This document shows, in pieces, positions 8,446 through 17,673 of a stretch of DNA of 36,425 nt (position 1 is the stretch's first letter; the number at the start of each line of letters is the position of its first letter). This stretch comes from Myxococcales bacterium (GTDB lineage: Bacteria; Myxococcota_A; Polyangia; Polyangiales; Houyiibacteriaceae). The notes beneath the pieces were generated by a model. It saw only the letters and a program-made list of their open reading frames with translations, searched no databases and was not told the DNA's origin. A program made the position numbers and the translations under genes. The stretch is taken from the NCBI GenBank assembly GCA_020351445.1, contig CP070713.1:845560-881984 (forward strand), written 5' to 3'.

Positions 8446-8475
8446 CTGACCGAAAGGTCAGTGCCATTGTAATAT
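8446..8475 (+). promoter_or_regulatory. Candidate promoter and operator palindrome of the moxR operon
   Basis: In the 92-bp gap before moxR, CTGACC-GAAA-GGTCAG (8446-8461) is a perfect 6-bp inverted repeat. TAATAT (8470-8475) resembles a sigma-70 -10 box, and CTGACC at 8446-8451 could be its -35 box at 18-bp spacing. The palindrome would then cover the -35 region, as a repressor site would. The short AT-rich stretch after the hairpin makes a weak terminator for the patatin gene the alternative reading. Confidence 0.4.
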
Positions 8476-8492
8476 TTTACCCATAACGGTGG

Positions 8493-9476
8493 GTGTGGTA
8501 CGCTCCAGAAGTGGCTCAACCCGGCGTCGCGCACATCTCGGAAAACGCGACTCAATTGTCTCGGCGCCTCGTCCAAAACGTCGCGCTCGTGGTTCGCGGA
8601 AAAGAGGAAGTCATTGAGTTGGCTGTCGTCTCGCTGTTGGCGCACGGACATCTGCTCCTCGAAGACGTACCCGGCGTCGGCAAGACGACTCTGGCGCGCG
8701 CGTTGGCCGCGTCGGTCGGCGTGTCGTTCCGGCGATTGCAGTGCACTTCGGATTTGATGCCGACCGATGTTCTTGGCGGCAACGTGTTCAACCAGTCGAA
8801 GAGCACATTTGAGTTTCGACCGGGTCCGATCTTCACGCAGGTTCTTTTGGCTGACGAGATCAACCGGACGACACCAAAGACACAAAGCGCACTCCTAGAG
8901 GCCATGGACGAGCGTCAGGTTTCGATCGACGGCGAGACGCACCCCCTCGAGGAGCCGTTCTTCGTGGTCGCGACGCAAAACCCGCAAGAGTTCTATGGCA
9001 CGTATCCTTTGCCCGAATCGCAACTCGATCGCTTTCTCGTGCGACTCAGCATCGGCTACCCGCCGCCCAGTGTAGAGCGCGAGGTGCTCAATCGCCGTGG
9101 CGCCGATCCGGTCCAGCAGCTCGGTGCGGTCATGACGGCAACCGAGCTCCGGCACGTGCAACAGGCTGTCGATTCGGTGCGCGTCGACGACGCAGTCCTC
9201 GACTACCTTCACCGAATCGTCATTGCTACGCGAAACACGCCTCTTCTGTCGATCGGCGTGTCCACCCGAGGTGCGCTCGGTTTCGAACGTGCGGCGCGGG
9301 CGAAAGCTTTGGTCGAGGGCCGCTCGTATGTCCTGCCCGACGACGTCAAAACGCTTGCAGGCCCCGTCTTGGCCCACCGCGTGAAGGTGAGCGGCGCCGT
9401 GGGCGGCGCAGTGGTTCGCGACGACGCACAGCGCGTGATTCGCGAGCTGCTCACCGTCGTGGCTGTTCCCCTCTGA
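8493..9476 (+). CDS. MoxR-family AAA+ ATPase
   Basis: The protein of up to 327 residues has Walker A DVPGVGKTTLA, Walker B LLADEINRTTPKTQSALLEAM with the MoxR-typical arginine and lysine, and ATQNPQEFYGTYPLPESQLDRF as sensor 1 region. MoxR ATPases act as chaperones for metal- or membrane-linked protein assembly, usually next to DUF58 genes, as here. Two GTG starts are possible: 8493 and 8511 (MAQPGVAHISENA). The second leaves a normal leader after the candidate promoter and may be the true one. The DUF58 gene follows after 12 bp. Confidence 0.92.
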   Translation: MWYAPEVAQPGVAHISENATQLSRRLVQNVALVVRGKEEVIELAVVSLLAHGHLLLEDVPGVGKTTLARALAASVGVSFRRLQCTSDLMPTDVLGGNVFNQSKSTFEFRPGPIFTQVLLADEINRTTPKTQSALLEAMDERQVSIDGETHPLEEPFFVVATQNPQEFYGTYPLPESQLDRFLVRLSIGYPPPSVEREVLNRRGADPVQQLGAVMTATELRHVQQAVDSVRVDDAVLDYLHRIVIATRNTPLLSIGVSTRGALGFERAARAKALVEGRSYVLPDDVKTLAGPVLAHRVKVSGAVGGAVVRDDAQRVIRELLTVVAVPL

Positions 9477-9488
9477 TCGGTCCGGTCG

Positions 9489-10484
9489 ATGCGGATCTTT
9501 GGACGAAGGCGGGGCAGGCGAAAGTTTCGACTTACGCGTGAGGGCAGAGCCTTCCTCTTCGTGACGGTGGGTGTTGGGCTCGCGGCGGTGAACACCGCCA
9601 ACAACCTTCTCTACCTACTGCTTGGCCTGTTGCTCAGCCTCTTGTTGGTGAGCGGTGTGCTCAGCGACCTTGCGCTTTGGAAGCTTCAGATCAAACGCAA
9701 GCTCCCAACGCGCATATTCGCCGGGAAGAGCTCGCTCATCGACGTGACCTTGCTCAACGGGAAGCGCTGGCTTTCGAGCGTCTCGGTCGAAACCATCGAT
9801 GAGCTAGACGGAATCGAAACCGAGCCGGCGCGCTTCGTTCGCATTGGGCCCGGCCAGACCGAAGTCAACAGCTATGGCTTCCAGGCGGCGCGCAGAGGTA
9901 TCGTCGAGCTAGGCACCATGCGAGTGCTCACCCGGTATCCGTTTGGCCTCATCGAGAAGGGCTACACGATCTTCCGGCCCGACGAGATCATGGTCTATCC
10001 CCAGTTGCTCGACCACGTGGCGACTCCGCCCATCCAGCCGCTGCCCGGCGACTCCTCGCCGATGCCCCGGACGGGTCGGGGCAGCGAGTTTGCCGGTAGC
10101 GTTCGCTTCTACCGGGAGGGCGACGAGGCCAGGGACATTCATTGGAGACGAACGGCGAGCCGCGGCGACCTCGTCGTCCGCGAGCATGAGCAAGAGTCGA
10201 GCGCTGTGGTAACGCTGAGTGTCGACAACGTGCTCCCCTCTGGCGTTGAGGACGAAGCGGCCTGGCAAGAGCGGTTCGAGCGCTCGATTTCAGAGGTTGC
10301 GACGGTCGCTTCTGCCTACCTCTCGCAGGGTGTTTCCGTGCGGGTTCAGACGGGTGACGGCGCCTCGCCGCTGGTCGCCGGGGGCACTCCGCCCGATCCG
10401 ATCTGGCGCTTCCTGGCACTCCTACAGCCCGTTCGCGCTAAGGCGCCACCCGGCGGCCAGAAGCACAAAAAGCAGGCCGCATGA
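9489..10484 (+). CDS. DUF58 domain-containing membrane protein
   Basis: The 331-residue protein has a basic N-terminus (MRIFGRRRGRRKFRLTREG), two close membrane segments at about residues 24-60, and the DUF58 signature FYREGDEARDIHWRRTASRGDLVVRE (about 207-232). DUF58 proteins resemble von Willebrand factor A domains and pair with MoxR ATPases. The stop overlaps the ATG of the transglutaminase gene (ATGA at 10481-10484). The moxR-DUF58-transglutaminase trio is widespread in bacteria; its molecular job is poorly understood. Confidence 0.92.
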   Translation: MRIFGRRRGRRKFRLTREGRAFLFVTVGVGLAAVNTANNLLYLLLGLLLSLLLVSGVLSDLALWKLQIKRKLPTRIFAGKSSLIDVTLLNGKRWLSSVSVETIDELDGIETEPARFVRIGPGQTEVNSYGFQAARRGIVELGTMRVLTRYPFGLIEKGYTIFRPDEIMVYPQLLDHVATPPIQPLPGDSSPMPRTGRGSEFAGSVRFYREGDEARDIHWRRTASRGDLVVREHEQESSAVVTLSVDNVLPSGVEDEAAWQERFERSISEVATVASAYLSQGVSVRVQTGDGASPLVAGGTPPDPIWRFLALLQPVRAKAPPGGQKHKKQAA

Positions 10485-12643
10485 GATTCGTGTTCGCTCA
10501 CAAGATGGTCGCCTACCTCTTCGCCGGCCTCGGCCTGGTCGCATTGATGCTCGGCACCACCTTCAGTCCCATCGGATCGCTGATCCTCATCGCCGCGTTC
10601 GTCGCGAGTTGGTTCGCGGAGTCACCGCTTCTCGATCGCCCCGGCTACTCTCGGTTCTGGAACATCGCCGCCGTCGTCGTTCTCCTCATTCAAATCGCAC
10701 GCACGATTGGCGGTGAGGCCACGCTGACCGCCGGCGTACAGTACGCTGCCTTTCTTCAAATCTCTCGTCTTTCGCACCGCAAGACGGCCGCGGACTACCA
10801 ACAGATCGCGATTCTCGGCTTCTTGCACCTGATCGCCGGCACCGTGCTCTCCTCTGGGCTCGAGTACGCGGCCGTGTTCTTTGGCTTCGTCATCGTCATG
10901 CCGTGGATGCTCGCGCTCACGCACCTGCGAAAGGAGCTCGAGACGCAGTACGGGGTCGACAGCCCCATGCTTGCCGCCGAGCTCGAAAGCACGACGCTTA
11001 CGACCCCCGCATTTTTCGGCGGTACGACCCTCCTCGCGGTGCCGCTCTTCATCCTGACCGCGGCGATGTTCTTCGCCTTCCCCCGCGTCGGCTTTGGTTT
11101 CTTGTCGAGCTTCGGCGCCCGCACCCAATCGGTGGCCGGCTTCGGCGACGACGTCGAGCTTGGCGGGTTCGGCACGATCCGGGATGACCCCACCGTCGTC
11201 ATGCGCATCAAGCTGAAGAACCGGCCGAATCCCCCGCTGCACTCCATCGGACTACGGCTGCGAGGCACATCGTTCGACCGCTACGGCGAAGGACGCTGGT
11301 CGCGCACCCAGGGTTCCGGCGCGGAAATGAGACGCCTTCAAGACCAGTACATCGTTTTCCGCCCGCCGAAGTCCACGGACCAGGAGTACGAAATCATTCT
11401 CGACCCGATGGAGGAGGCGGTCTTGTTTCTGCCGGAAGGCACCGTGGCGCTGCAGGTGCCGCCCGCGATTCGCTCGGGTCGAAGCCGTTTTCGGCGGATC
11501 GTATACTCGCCGGGGCACGACATCCGCTACCGCGGTCACCTCCAAGCACCTCTCACCTACAAGGCTTTTGCGGCGCGGAAACGCCGCGGGTTTACCGAGC
11601 GCATTCCGAAGCGGCTTCGCGAGCGCTACGTCGAAGTGCCTGAGGGCTACGAGCGCGTCACCGCGTTGGCGCAGGAGGTCGTGCGCGGCCTCTCCCATCC
11701 CCACGCCCAAGCACAACGGGTGGAACGGTACCTCCGCGGAGGGGGCAACTTCCGATACACGCTCGAGCAGCCGGACACCGAGGGCAAAGACCCGCTTCAC
11801 GTCTTCTTGTTCGAAGCCAAGGCAGGGCACTGCGAGTACTTCTCCACCGCGATGGCCATCATGATGCGGTCACTCGGGCTGCCCGCGCGCAACGTCACCG
11901 GCTTCCTCGGCGCCGACTACAACCCGTACGGCGACTACTACGCGGTCCGCAACGGCCATGCGCACAGCTGGGTAGAAGTTCTAATCGACGGCCGCTGGTT
12001 CACCTTCGACCCCACGCCGGCCTCGGGTCAGGTCTTCGCGGCCCCTTCGGGCTTTGCGGTGAAGCTTCGGCAGATCATGGATGCGATGCGTGTGCGCTGG
12101 GCCGAGTACATCGTCGAGTACAACATCCGAGATCAGGCCAAAGCCCTCCAGGGCCTCGCCGCTTGGTACCGATCGCTCCGCGGAAGCCGCGGCCCTGGGC
12201 GCGCAGGCGCGAACAGTGAATCAGGCAACGCACAGGGCTTCGGGCCGATTCCATTCCGCCCCGATTGGCGCTGGTTCGTTGCGATCATGAGCATCTTCGG
12301 CGTCGGCGTCCTGTTTGTTCAATGGAGCCGGAAACGTCGGCGCCAGACCCGCGCAGGCCGGCAACTCGATCCCGACCGAGATCGCGCCGTGCGCCTCTAT
12401 CTATCGCTCGAGAGCAGCCTCCGAAGCACTGGGCACGCGCGCCCCGCCGACGTCACGCCGATCGAGCACGCCGAAGCGCTTGGCCGTTCCGGCTTCGCTG
12501 CGGCAGATGAAGTTCGCGAGGTGACCCACGCGTACCTCGCAGCGCGCTTTGGCGAAGACGGCCTCCCGCCTCAGGACTACCATCGGCTACGACGGGTGAG
12601 CCGCAGCGTTCGAGCGAAAGCAAAGCGGCCGCCTACTGCGTGA
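10481..12643 (+). CDS. TgpA-like membrane transglutaminase (DUF3488 plus transglutaminase core)
   Basis: The 720-residue protein begins with several membrane segments (about residues 10-205, the DUF3488/TgpA region). A periplasmic transglutaminase core follows, with Cys451 in AGHCEYFSTAMA, His495 in HAHSWVEV and Asp510 in TFDPTPASG, all three catalytic positions present. A last membrane segment (about 592-611, DWRWFVAIMSIFGVGVLFVQW) and a cytoplasmic tail with an alpha-helical DUF4129-like part end the protein. TgpA in Pseudomonas aeruginosa is essential and acts at the envelope; the substrate is unknown. It ends 11 bp inside the convergent kinase gene, so the two 3' ends overlap. Confidence 0.92.
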   Translation: MRFVFAHKMVAYLFAGLGLVALMLGTTFSPIGSLILIAAFVASWFAESPLLDRPGYSRFWNIAAVVVLLIQIARTIGGEATLTAGVQYAAFLQISRLSHRKTAADYQQIAILGFLHLIAGTVLSSGLEYAAVFFGFVIVMPWMLALTHLRKELETQYGVDSPMLAAELESTTLTTPAFFGGTTLLAVPLFILTAAMFFAFPRVGFGFLSSFGARTQSVAGFGDDVELGGFGTIRDDPTVVMRIKLKNRPNPPLHSIGLRLRGTSFDRYGEGRWSRTQGSGAEMRRLQDQYIVFRPPKSTDQEYEIILDPMEEAVLFLPEGTVALQVPPAIRSGRSRFRRIVYSPGHDIRYRGHLQAPLTYKAFAARKRRGFTERIPKRLRERYVEVPEGYERVTALAQEVVRGLSHPHAQAQRVERYLRGGGNFRYTLEQPDTEGKDPLHVFLFEAKAGHCEYFSTAMAIMMRSLGLPARNVTGFLGADYNPYGDYYAVRNGHAHSWVEVLIDGRWFTFDPTPASGQVFAAPSGFAVKLRQIMDAMRVRWAEYIVEYNIRDQAKALQGLAAWYRSLRGSRGPGRAGANSESGNAQGFGPIPFRPDWRWFVAIMSIFGVGVLFVQWSRKRRRQTRAGRQLDPDRDRAVRLYLSLESSLRSTGHARPADVTPIEHAEALGRSGFAAADEVREVTHAYLAARFGEDGLPPQDYHRLRRVSRSVRAKAKRPPTA

Positions 12644-14114
12644 GAAACCAGCCTGCTGCAACGCCGGCCGCTGCTAGCACGACGACGCCGAGGATGATGA
12701 GGGCCACCTTCGAACCCCCAGACTTCCGCTCGGGAGGTTTCTCGCTCTTTATTTCCTTCTGTTCCTGCGCCGGCTCACTTTCCGGGTCCGCCAGGATCGA
12801 AATGGGGCTTGCCCCGGGCGGCCGGAACGTCATTACCGGCCGTGAGCCGTCCGGCGCCTGGGAGCGCGAAGGCGGATTCAGCGACGGCCCCATTGGCACG
12901 GCTCCTGGCCGAGGCACCTTGACACTGTCGTCCTTCGACTCGAACCACCCCATCGTTGCGCCGGCCGGCGCGCTGTCGCGTACGTTCTCGATCGCCGTCT
13001 CGACCTCCGCATCTCCGGTAAACCAGTTGCTAGGGTCGACGAAGTCCGATGCATCGAGCGGCCGCGCGCCTTCGTCGGGACTGAGCGCAAACGACGTCGA
13101 CGGGTCGATCGGGACGTTCGCGGTGCTTTCGAGAGACGTGAACCGCGCAAGCTCCTCTTGGATCATCCCGTCGATCATGATCGGCTGCGGCGGCACCGAT
13201 TTCTGGCGATCGAGGGCGGCTTTCACGAGATTCGCGATGTCGTACGAGGTCACCTTCATCTGGTGGTGGAAGAGATAGCTCGCCAGCGCATCGCCGAGCT
13301 CACGCGCGGTTTGAAAGCGCTCGACCGGGTTCTTGGCAAGGGCCCGCTGGACCAGGGCGTCGAATTGCGGGTCGACCTCGGGATGGAGACCGACCAGGGT
13401 CGGGACGTGGGCGTTCGACACGGCCTGGACGGTCTCGTAGTCGGTATCACCGAGGAACAAGCGCCGGCCGGCCAGCATCTCCCAGATGCAGACCCCGAGC
13501 GCGAAGATGTCCGCGCGCTCGTCGACTTCCTGCCCTGTCGCCACCTCCGGCGACAGGTAGCTGAACTTCCCCTTCACCACGCCCGGGTCCGTCCGCTCGA
13601 GCTGCGTCCGCGCCTTGGCCAGCCCGAAGTCGGTGACCTTCACCTCACCTCGTTTGCTGATCAGGATGTTCGGCGGCGACACGTCGCGGTGGACCAGATC
13701 GACCGGGTTCCCGTCCTCGTCGAGAAGCTCGTGCGCGTAGCTCAGTCCACGGCACGCTTCCATCGCAATGTAAATCACGTCTTTGAGCGGAAAGGGATGC
13801 CGCTTGATCCGCAGCGTCTCCATGATCTTCTTGAGGTTCGTCCCGTCGACGAACTCCATGACGATGAAGAAGCTGTTGTCCGACTTCCCAATGTCGAAGA
13901 CGCTGACGATGTTTGCGTGCGTCAACCGCGCGCCGAGCCGCGCCTCGTCGAGAAACATCCCGATGAAATTCGTGTGCGAGGCGAGGTGGGGCAGAACGCG
14001 CTTGATCGCGACGCGTTTCTTGAAGCCTTGGACGCTCGTTGCTTCCCCGAGGAAAACCTCGGCCATCCCCCCGGCTTCAAGTTTTTCGATCAGGTGATAT
14101 CTCTGATCGCTCAT
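12633..14114 (-). CDS. Eukaryote-type Ser/Thr protein kinase with C-terminal membrane anchor
   Basis: The 493-residue protein has a complete N-terminal kinase domain: glycine loop LEAGGMAEV (12-20), Lys38 in VAIKRV, Glu57, catalytic loop HRDVSPPN (142-149, with Ser-Pro where many kinases have Lys-Pro) and DFGLAKA (162-168). A long proline- and acid-rich linker (about 300-465) leads to one membrane segment near the C-terminus ([22 protein letters not shown]) ending three residues later, so no external sensor domain is present. The HRDVSP form is common among myxobacterial kinases. Two FHA-domain proteins encoded in this window are possible phosphothreonine-reading partners (inference). It diverges from rpe. 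Confidence 0.93.
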   Translation of the reverse strand: MSDQRYHLIEKLEAGGMAEVFLGEATSVQGFKKRVAIKRVLPHLASHTNFIGMFLDEARLGARLTHANIVSVFDIGKSDNSFFIVMEFVDGTNLKKIMETLRIKRHPFPLKDVIYIAMEACRGLSYAHELLDEDGNPVDLVHRDVSPPNILISKRGEVKVTDFGLAKARTQLERTDPGVVKGKFSYLSPEVATGQEVDERADIFALGVCIWEMLAGRRLFLGDTDYETVQAVSNAHVPTLVGLHPEVDPQFDALVQRALAKNPVERFQTARELGDALASYLFHHQMKVTSYDIANLVKAALDRQKSVPPQPIMIDGMIQEELARFTSLESTANVPIDPSTSFALSPDEGARPLDASDFVDPSNWFTGDAEVETAIENVRDSAPAGATMGWFESKDDSVKVPRPGAVPMGPSLNPPSRSQAPDGSRPVMTFRPPGASPISILADPESEPAQEQKEIKSEKPPERKSGGSKVALIILGVVVLAAAGVAAGWFLTQ

Positions 14115-14149
14115 CCCAGCTCGTCAGCCCCTCTCTAAGGCGTCATTCC

Positions 14150-14179
14150 ATTGTCGTTTGCGGGCACTATCGCGGTCAA
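14150..14179 (-). promoter_or_regulatory. Candidate sigma-70-type promoter of the kinase gene
   Basis: On the minus strand TTGACC (14179-14174) and GACAAT (14155-14150) are separated by 18 bp and lie about 35 bp before the kinase ATG at 14114. This is a reasonable -35/-10 pair in the 83-bp gap between the divergent kinase and rpe genes. The call rests on consensus similarity alone. Confidence 0.35.
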
Positions 14180-14197
14180 GGAACGGATGCCATTGAC

Positions 14198-14899
14198 ATG
14201 CTGCCCCTGCGGCGCTTGACTGCTGCCGTGCCCAGATCCCCGAAGCCCCTCAGAATCGCCCCCTCCGTTCTTTCGGCTGATTTTGGCCGCCTTGAGGCTG
14301 AAGTCCAGGCAGTCGACCAGGCGGGCGCCGATTGGATCCACGTCGACGTCATGGACGGCCGATTCGTACCCAACATTACCATTGGCCCGCTCGTCGTGAA
14401 GGCCATCAGGGCTGCCACCAAGCACGTGGTCGACGTCCACCTCATGATCGTCGAGCCGGAAAAATATGTTCAGTCGTTCGCCGAGGCGGGCGCAGACGTG
14501 ATTACCGTGCACGCCGAGGCCTCGACGCACCTGCATCGAACGCTTCAGCAGATCCGCGCCCTCGGAAAGCGCGCGGGTGTGTCGTTCAACCCCCATACCC
14601 CTCCCGATTGCCTACGGTACGTCCTGCCCGACGTCGACCTGATCCTCGTCATGAGCGTCAATCCGGGCTTCGGCGGCCAAAGCTTCATCCCTTCGGCCAA
14701 TGCCAAGCTGGCTCAGATTCGCGACATGATCGACGACGCCGGCCTCGACATCGACCTCGAAGTCGACGGTGGCGTCAAGCCCGGCGTGGCACGGCAGGTC
14801 ATCGAAGCGGGCGCCGACGTGATCGTCGCCGGCAGCGCGGTCTTTCGACACGACGACTACGTAACCGCCATCGAGGCGCTCCGAAAGGACGGCGAGTGA
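14198..14899 (+). CDS. rpe: Ribulose-phosphate 3-epimerase
   Basis: The 233-residue TIM-barrel enzyme interconverts ribulose 5-phosphate and xylulose 5-phosphate in the pentose phosphate pathway. Diagnostic motifs are present in order: [46 protein letters not shown] and LEVDGGV. The open frame reaches back to 14039 but would then run into the kinase gene. ATG 14198 or GTG 14228 ([14 protein letters not shown]) are the likely starts; neither has a strong ribosome binding site. Its stop overlaps the GTG start of the FHA activator gene. Confidence 0.94.
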   Translation: MLPLRRLTAAVPRSPKPLRIAPSVLSADFGRLEAEVQAVDQAGADWIHVDVMDGRFVPNITIGPLVVKAIRAATKHVVDVHLMIVEPEKYVQSFAEAGADVITVHAEASTHLHRTLQQIRALGKRAGVSFNPHTPPDCLRYVLPDVDLILVMSVNPGFGGQSFIPSANAKLAQIRDMIDDAGLDIDLEVDGGVKPGVARQVIEAGADVIVAGSAVFRHDDYVTAIEALRKDGE

Positions 14900-16296
14900 A
14901 CGACGATCCGGCGCTCACGACTGTATTCGTCGATCGTAAAGCGACCAAGCGCAAGCTTCGCAAGAGTCGGCTGGTCGTCGAAGAAGGCCCGCAGAAAGGG
15001 ACCCGGCTCGACATTGCCAGCGAGCGCATGACGATCGGCCGGAGCGTCATTTGCGACCTCGCACTGACCGATTCGAGGGTGAGCGGGACGCATTGCGAGA
15101 TCGTCGCCAAGGAGACGGGTTTCCTGCTCCGTGACCTCGGCTCGGCGAACGGTACTTGGGTCGCCGGCGTGCGCGTACGAGAAGCATGGCTCGAACCGGG
15201 CATGCCCTTGAGGCTCGGAGACACGGTGATCCGCTTCGAACACGGTTCCGGCTCGATCGAAATCGACCTCAGCCGGCGCGAACAGTTCTACGACCTCATC
15301 GGGCACGGCGTGCGAATGCGCGAGATTTTCGCGGTGCTCGAGAAGGTGGCGGCTTCGGACCTCACCGTGCTGATTCACGGCGAGACGGGCACAGGCAAGG
15401 AGCTCGTCGCCCGCGCCATTCACCGAGCATCGAAGCGCGCGCAACGCCCCCTGGTCGTCCAGGACTGCAGCGCGATTCCGGCCAACCTCATCGAGAGCAT
15501 CCTGTTTGGCCACGAGCGCGGCTCGTTCACCGGGGCCGCCGACCGCAAGCGCGGCTGCTTCGAGGTGGCCGACGGCGGGACGTTGTTCTTGGACGAGATC
15601 GGCGAGCTCGACATCAGCCTGCAGCCCAAGCTCTTGCGCGTGCTCGAGACGCACGAAGTCCAGCGCGTTGGCGGCACCCGCATGATTCCGGTCGACGTGC
15701 GGGTCATCGCTGCGACAAACCGCGACCTTCGCCAGATGGTCAACGAAGGCACATTTCGCGAAGACCTCTACTATCGGCTGAGCGTCGTCCAGGTCGACTT
15801 GCCGCCACTTCGCGAGCGGCCAGAGGACATCCCCGGGCTTGCTCATCAGTTCCTCGAAGAGTCTGCAAAGCGAGGCCCGCAAGGGGAGGACGCGCACTTC
15901 ACGATTTCGAACGATGCGATGGTCAAGCTTCAGGCGTATCCGTGGCCGGGTAACGTCCGCGAGCTGAAGAATACAATCGAGCGCGCTGTATCGTTGGCCG
16001 ACGGAACCGAGCTCGGAATGCACGACCTTTTGCCCGCCTCGCAAAAGACGCCGCCGATCGTCTTTCCAGGGGGCACTGCCGAGCAGTTCGTCGACAACGA
16101 CATCCCATTCAAAGACGCCAAGCAACGGATCGTCGACGCGTTCGAGGCGCAGTACCTCAAGGCCGTGCTCGACAAGCACGGCGACAACATCAGCCGAAGC
16201 GCTCGGGCCGCGGGCCTCACCCGCTATCACCTCCGCGAGCTCGCCAAACGCTACGGTTTGCGCGGCGAAACCAACGGCCCAGACGACGAAGATTGA
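14896..16296 (+). CDS. FHA-domain sigma-54-dependent transcriptional activator
   Basis: The 466-residue protein has an N-terminal FHA domain (about 40-115; [21 protein letters not shown]), a sigma-54 AAA+ domain with Walker A GETGTGKE (162-169), loop GSFTGA (209-214), Walker [13 protein letters not shown] (227-238) and [10 protein letters not shown], and a Fis-type helix-turn-helix at about 425-455 ([22 protein letters not shown]). Such FHA-type enhancer-binding proteins are abundant in myxobacteria and respond to Ser/Thr kinase signals. The loop has Ser where the sigma-54-contacting motif usually reads GAFTGA. The start GTG 14896 overlaps the rpe stop (GTGA) and follows GAAAGGAC; the long upstream frame through rpe is a shadow. 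Confidence 0.93.
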   Translation: MNDDPALTTVFVDRKATKRKLRKSRLVVEEGPQKGTRLDIASERMTIGRSVICDLALTDSRVSGTHCEIVAKETGFLLRDLGSANGTWVAGVRVREAWLEPGMPLRLGDTVIRFEHGSGSIEIDLSRREQFYDLIGHGVRMREIFAVLEKVAASDLTVLIHGETGTGKELVARAIHRASKRAQRPLVVQDCSAIPANLIESILFGHERGSFTGAADRKRGCFEVADGGTLFLDEIGELDISLQPKLLRVLETHEVQRVGGTRMIPVDVRVIAATNRDLRQMVNEGTFREDLYYRLSVVQVDLPPLRERPEDIPGLAHQFLEESAKRGPQGEDAHFTISNDAMVKLQAYPWPGNVRELKNTIERAVSLADGTELGMHDLLPASQKTPPIVFPGGTAEQFVDNDIPFKDAKQRIVDAFEAQYLKAVLDKHGDNISRSARAAGLTRYHLRELAKRYGLRGETNGPDDED

Positions 16297-16323
16297 CCTT
16301 TCTCGCCCCCTTTTGCCTATAGT
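16293..16323 (+). promoter_or_regulatory. Candidate promoter before the L,D-transpeptidase gene
   Basis: TTGACC (16293-16298) and TATAGT (16318-16323) are spaced 19 bp apart, slightly long for sigma-70, and the -10 box ends six bases before the ATG at 16330. If used, transcription would begin at or very near the start codon, giving a leaderless message. Consensus match only. Confidence 0.3.
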
Positions 16324-16329
16324 GAAGGC

Positions 16330-17562
16330 ATGGGTGGGATCGCGTTCATGGTGATCGCAGCGGTGGCTTTTGGTTGGCCGCAGTCGGTCGCAGCCGAGAT
16401 CGCCGTCGGGGATACCGCCGCGCCCGCGCCGTCGTGGGCCAAGTCGATCGAGGTGATCGACGATGGCGCCCCCGTGATGCTCGGGCCCAGCGACGAATCA
16501 CGCCGCCGCGGCACCGTCGGCGCCGGCACGCGGCTCGATTTCACGCGCCGGGTGTTCGGTGAAGGCTGCTCGACCCGTGTCTGGTACGAGACCCGTGACG
16601 AGCTCTTCATTTGCGAGGCGCACGTCTCCCCGTCGCCCGAGCCACCGGGACCTCGCGTTGACGACTGGGCCGGAACCGGTTCTCGCTTGCCGCAGCGGTA
16701 CGCGTTCATCCGCTTTGACGGCACCCGCGCCTACGCACACCCGAGCGATTACTTCCGAAACGACTACGTCGAAGCGTTCGGCAAGAGCTTTGGGATCGTC
16801 GTGACAGGGGAGCAAGTGTACGAGGGCGTCGAGTTCATCCGCACGCGCCGGCACCTTTGGGTCGAGCGCGGCTCGGTGCACTTCGTCCAAGGGAGCCCCT
16901 TTTCGGGTGTGAAGCTCGGTCGGAGCAAGCCGCTCGACATCGCGTGGGTATCGCCAAGGCCCGCCAGGGTGCACGAACGTCCGCAGGGACGCGTCGTGAA
17001 GCGTCTCGATCGCCACACCGTCGTGCATGTCGAGGCAACCAAGGGTGCGTGGACAAAGCTCAGCGGGGGAGGGTGGATCAGAACCGCCGAGCTCGCGCCC
17101 GCCAAACGCGCGGAGCCACCGGAAGGCGTCGGCCCAACCGACCGCTGGATCGACATCGACATCGAAAAACAAGTCCTCGTTGCTTACGAGGGTTCGACCC
17201 CGATGTTCGCGACCTTGGTTTCAACCGGTAGGAATACCAAACAATCCAAAACCCCCCTCGGGGTTTTTCAGATCTGGGTCAAGCTCGACTACACCGACAT
17301 GGATGACATCGAGCGCACGGACATCCCCAAAAACTACTCGATTCAAGACGTCCCCTGGGTTCAGTTCTTCAAAGGCTCTTACGGCTTCCACGCGGCGTTC
17401 TGGCACAACGACTTCGGCCGCCGCCGAAGCCACGGCTGCATCAACCTCTCCCCCAAAGATGCCCGCTACCTCTTCCACTTCACCCAACCGATCCTCCCTC
17501 CAGGCTGGAACGCCATCCTCCCCCTCCCCGAAGACCACCCCACCACCGTCCAAATTCGCTAA
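16330..17562 (+). CDS. Secreted L,D-transpeptidase (YkuD family)
   Basis: The 410-residue protein begins with a signal peptide (hydrophobic stretch to about residue 22, cleavage near SVAAE). The middle has SH3-like repeats, including RPARVHERPQGRVVKRLDRHTVVHV at about 216-240. A C-terminal YkuD domain (about 275-400) carries His354 in FHAAFWH and catalytic Cys370 in SHGCINLS. L,D-transpeptidases form 3-3 peptidoglycan crosslinks or attach proteins to peptidoglycan. The stop codon sits at the base of the repeat hairpin at 17561. The Tad locus starts about 110 bp downstream. Confidence 0.92.
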   Translation: MGGIAFMVIAAVAFGWPQSVAAEIAVGDTAAPAPSWAKSIEVIDDGAPVMLGPSDESRRRGTVGAGTRLDFTRRVFGEGCSTRVWYETRDELFICEAHVSPSPEPPGPRVDDWAGTGSRLPQRYAFIRFDGTRAYAHPSDYFRNDYVEAFGKSFGIVVTGEQVYEGVEFIRTRRHLWVERGSVHFVQGSPFSGVKLGRSKPLDIAWVSPRPARVHERPQGRVVKRLDRHTVVHVEATKGAWTKLSGGGWIRTAELAPAKRAEPPEGVGPTDRWIDIDIEKQVLVAYEGSTPMFATLVSTGRNTKQSKTPLGVFQIWVKLDYTDMDDIERTDIPKNYSIQDVPWVQFFKGSYGFHAAFWHNDFGRRRSHGCINLSPKDARYLFHFTQPILPPGWNAILPLPEDHPTTVQIR

Positions 17563-17595
17563 AAGGGGACAGTCCCCTTTTTCAAAGGGTTAATT
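17561..17595. repeat. REP-like palindrome, copy 1 (hairpin plus GGGTTAA tail)
   Basis: The core GGGGACAGTCCCC is flanked by A4 and T5, giving a 10-bp stem around one central base. It is followed by the tail CAAAGGGTTAATT. It begins inside the stop codon of the L,D-transpeptidase gene. A GC stem followed by five T also has the form of an intrinsic terminator. The same unit occurs at 32132, 32174 and 35406. Confidence 0.8.
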
Positions 17596-17673
17596 CATCG
17601 ACGTCGCTGTGGGGCTCGCAGGTGCCCCGCAAACGAGCACGCAACGTCTGCCGTCCGCGGCCGATGAGGAAGC

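Noticed and set aside
14039-14197. Longer start for rpe
   Set aside because: It would overlap the kinase gene by 76 bp, and the extra residues do not match the epimerase family.
14857-16230. 457-residue open frame on the minus strand
   Set aside because: Antisense to the FHA/sigma-54 activator, whose domains are complete; composition is that of a shadow frame.
17611-17628. GGGGC/GCCCC inverted repeat with GG-N10-GC spacing, possible sigma-54 promoter
   Set aside because: Only GG, T and GC of the -24/-12 consensus match, and the repeat is short, so it is too weak to call.
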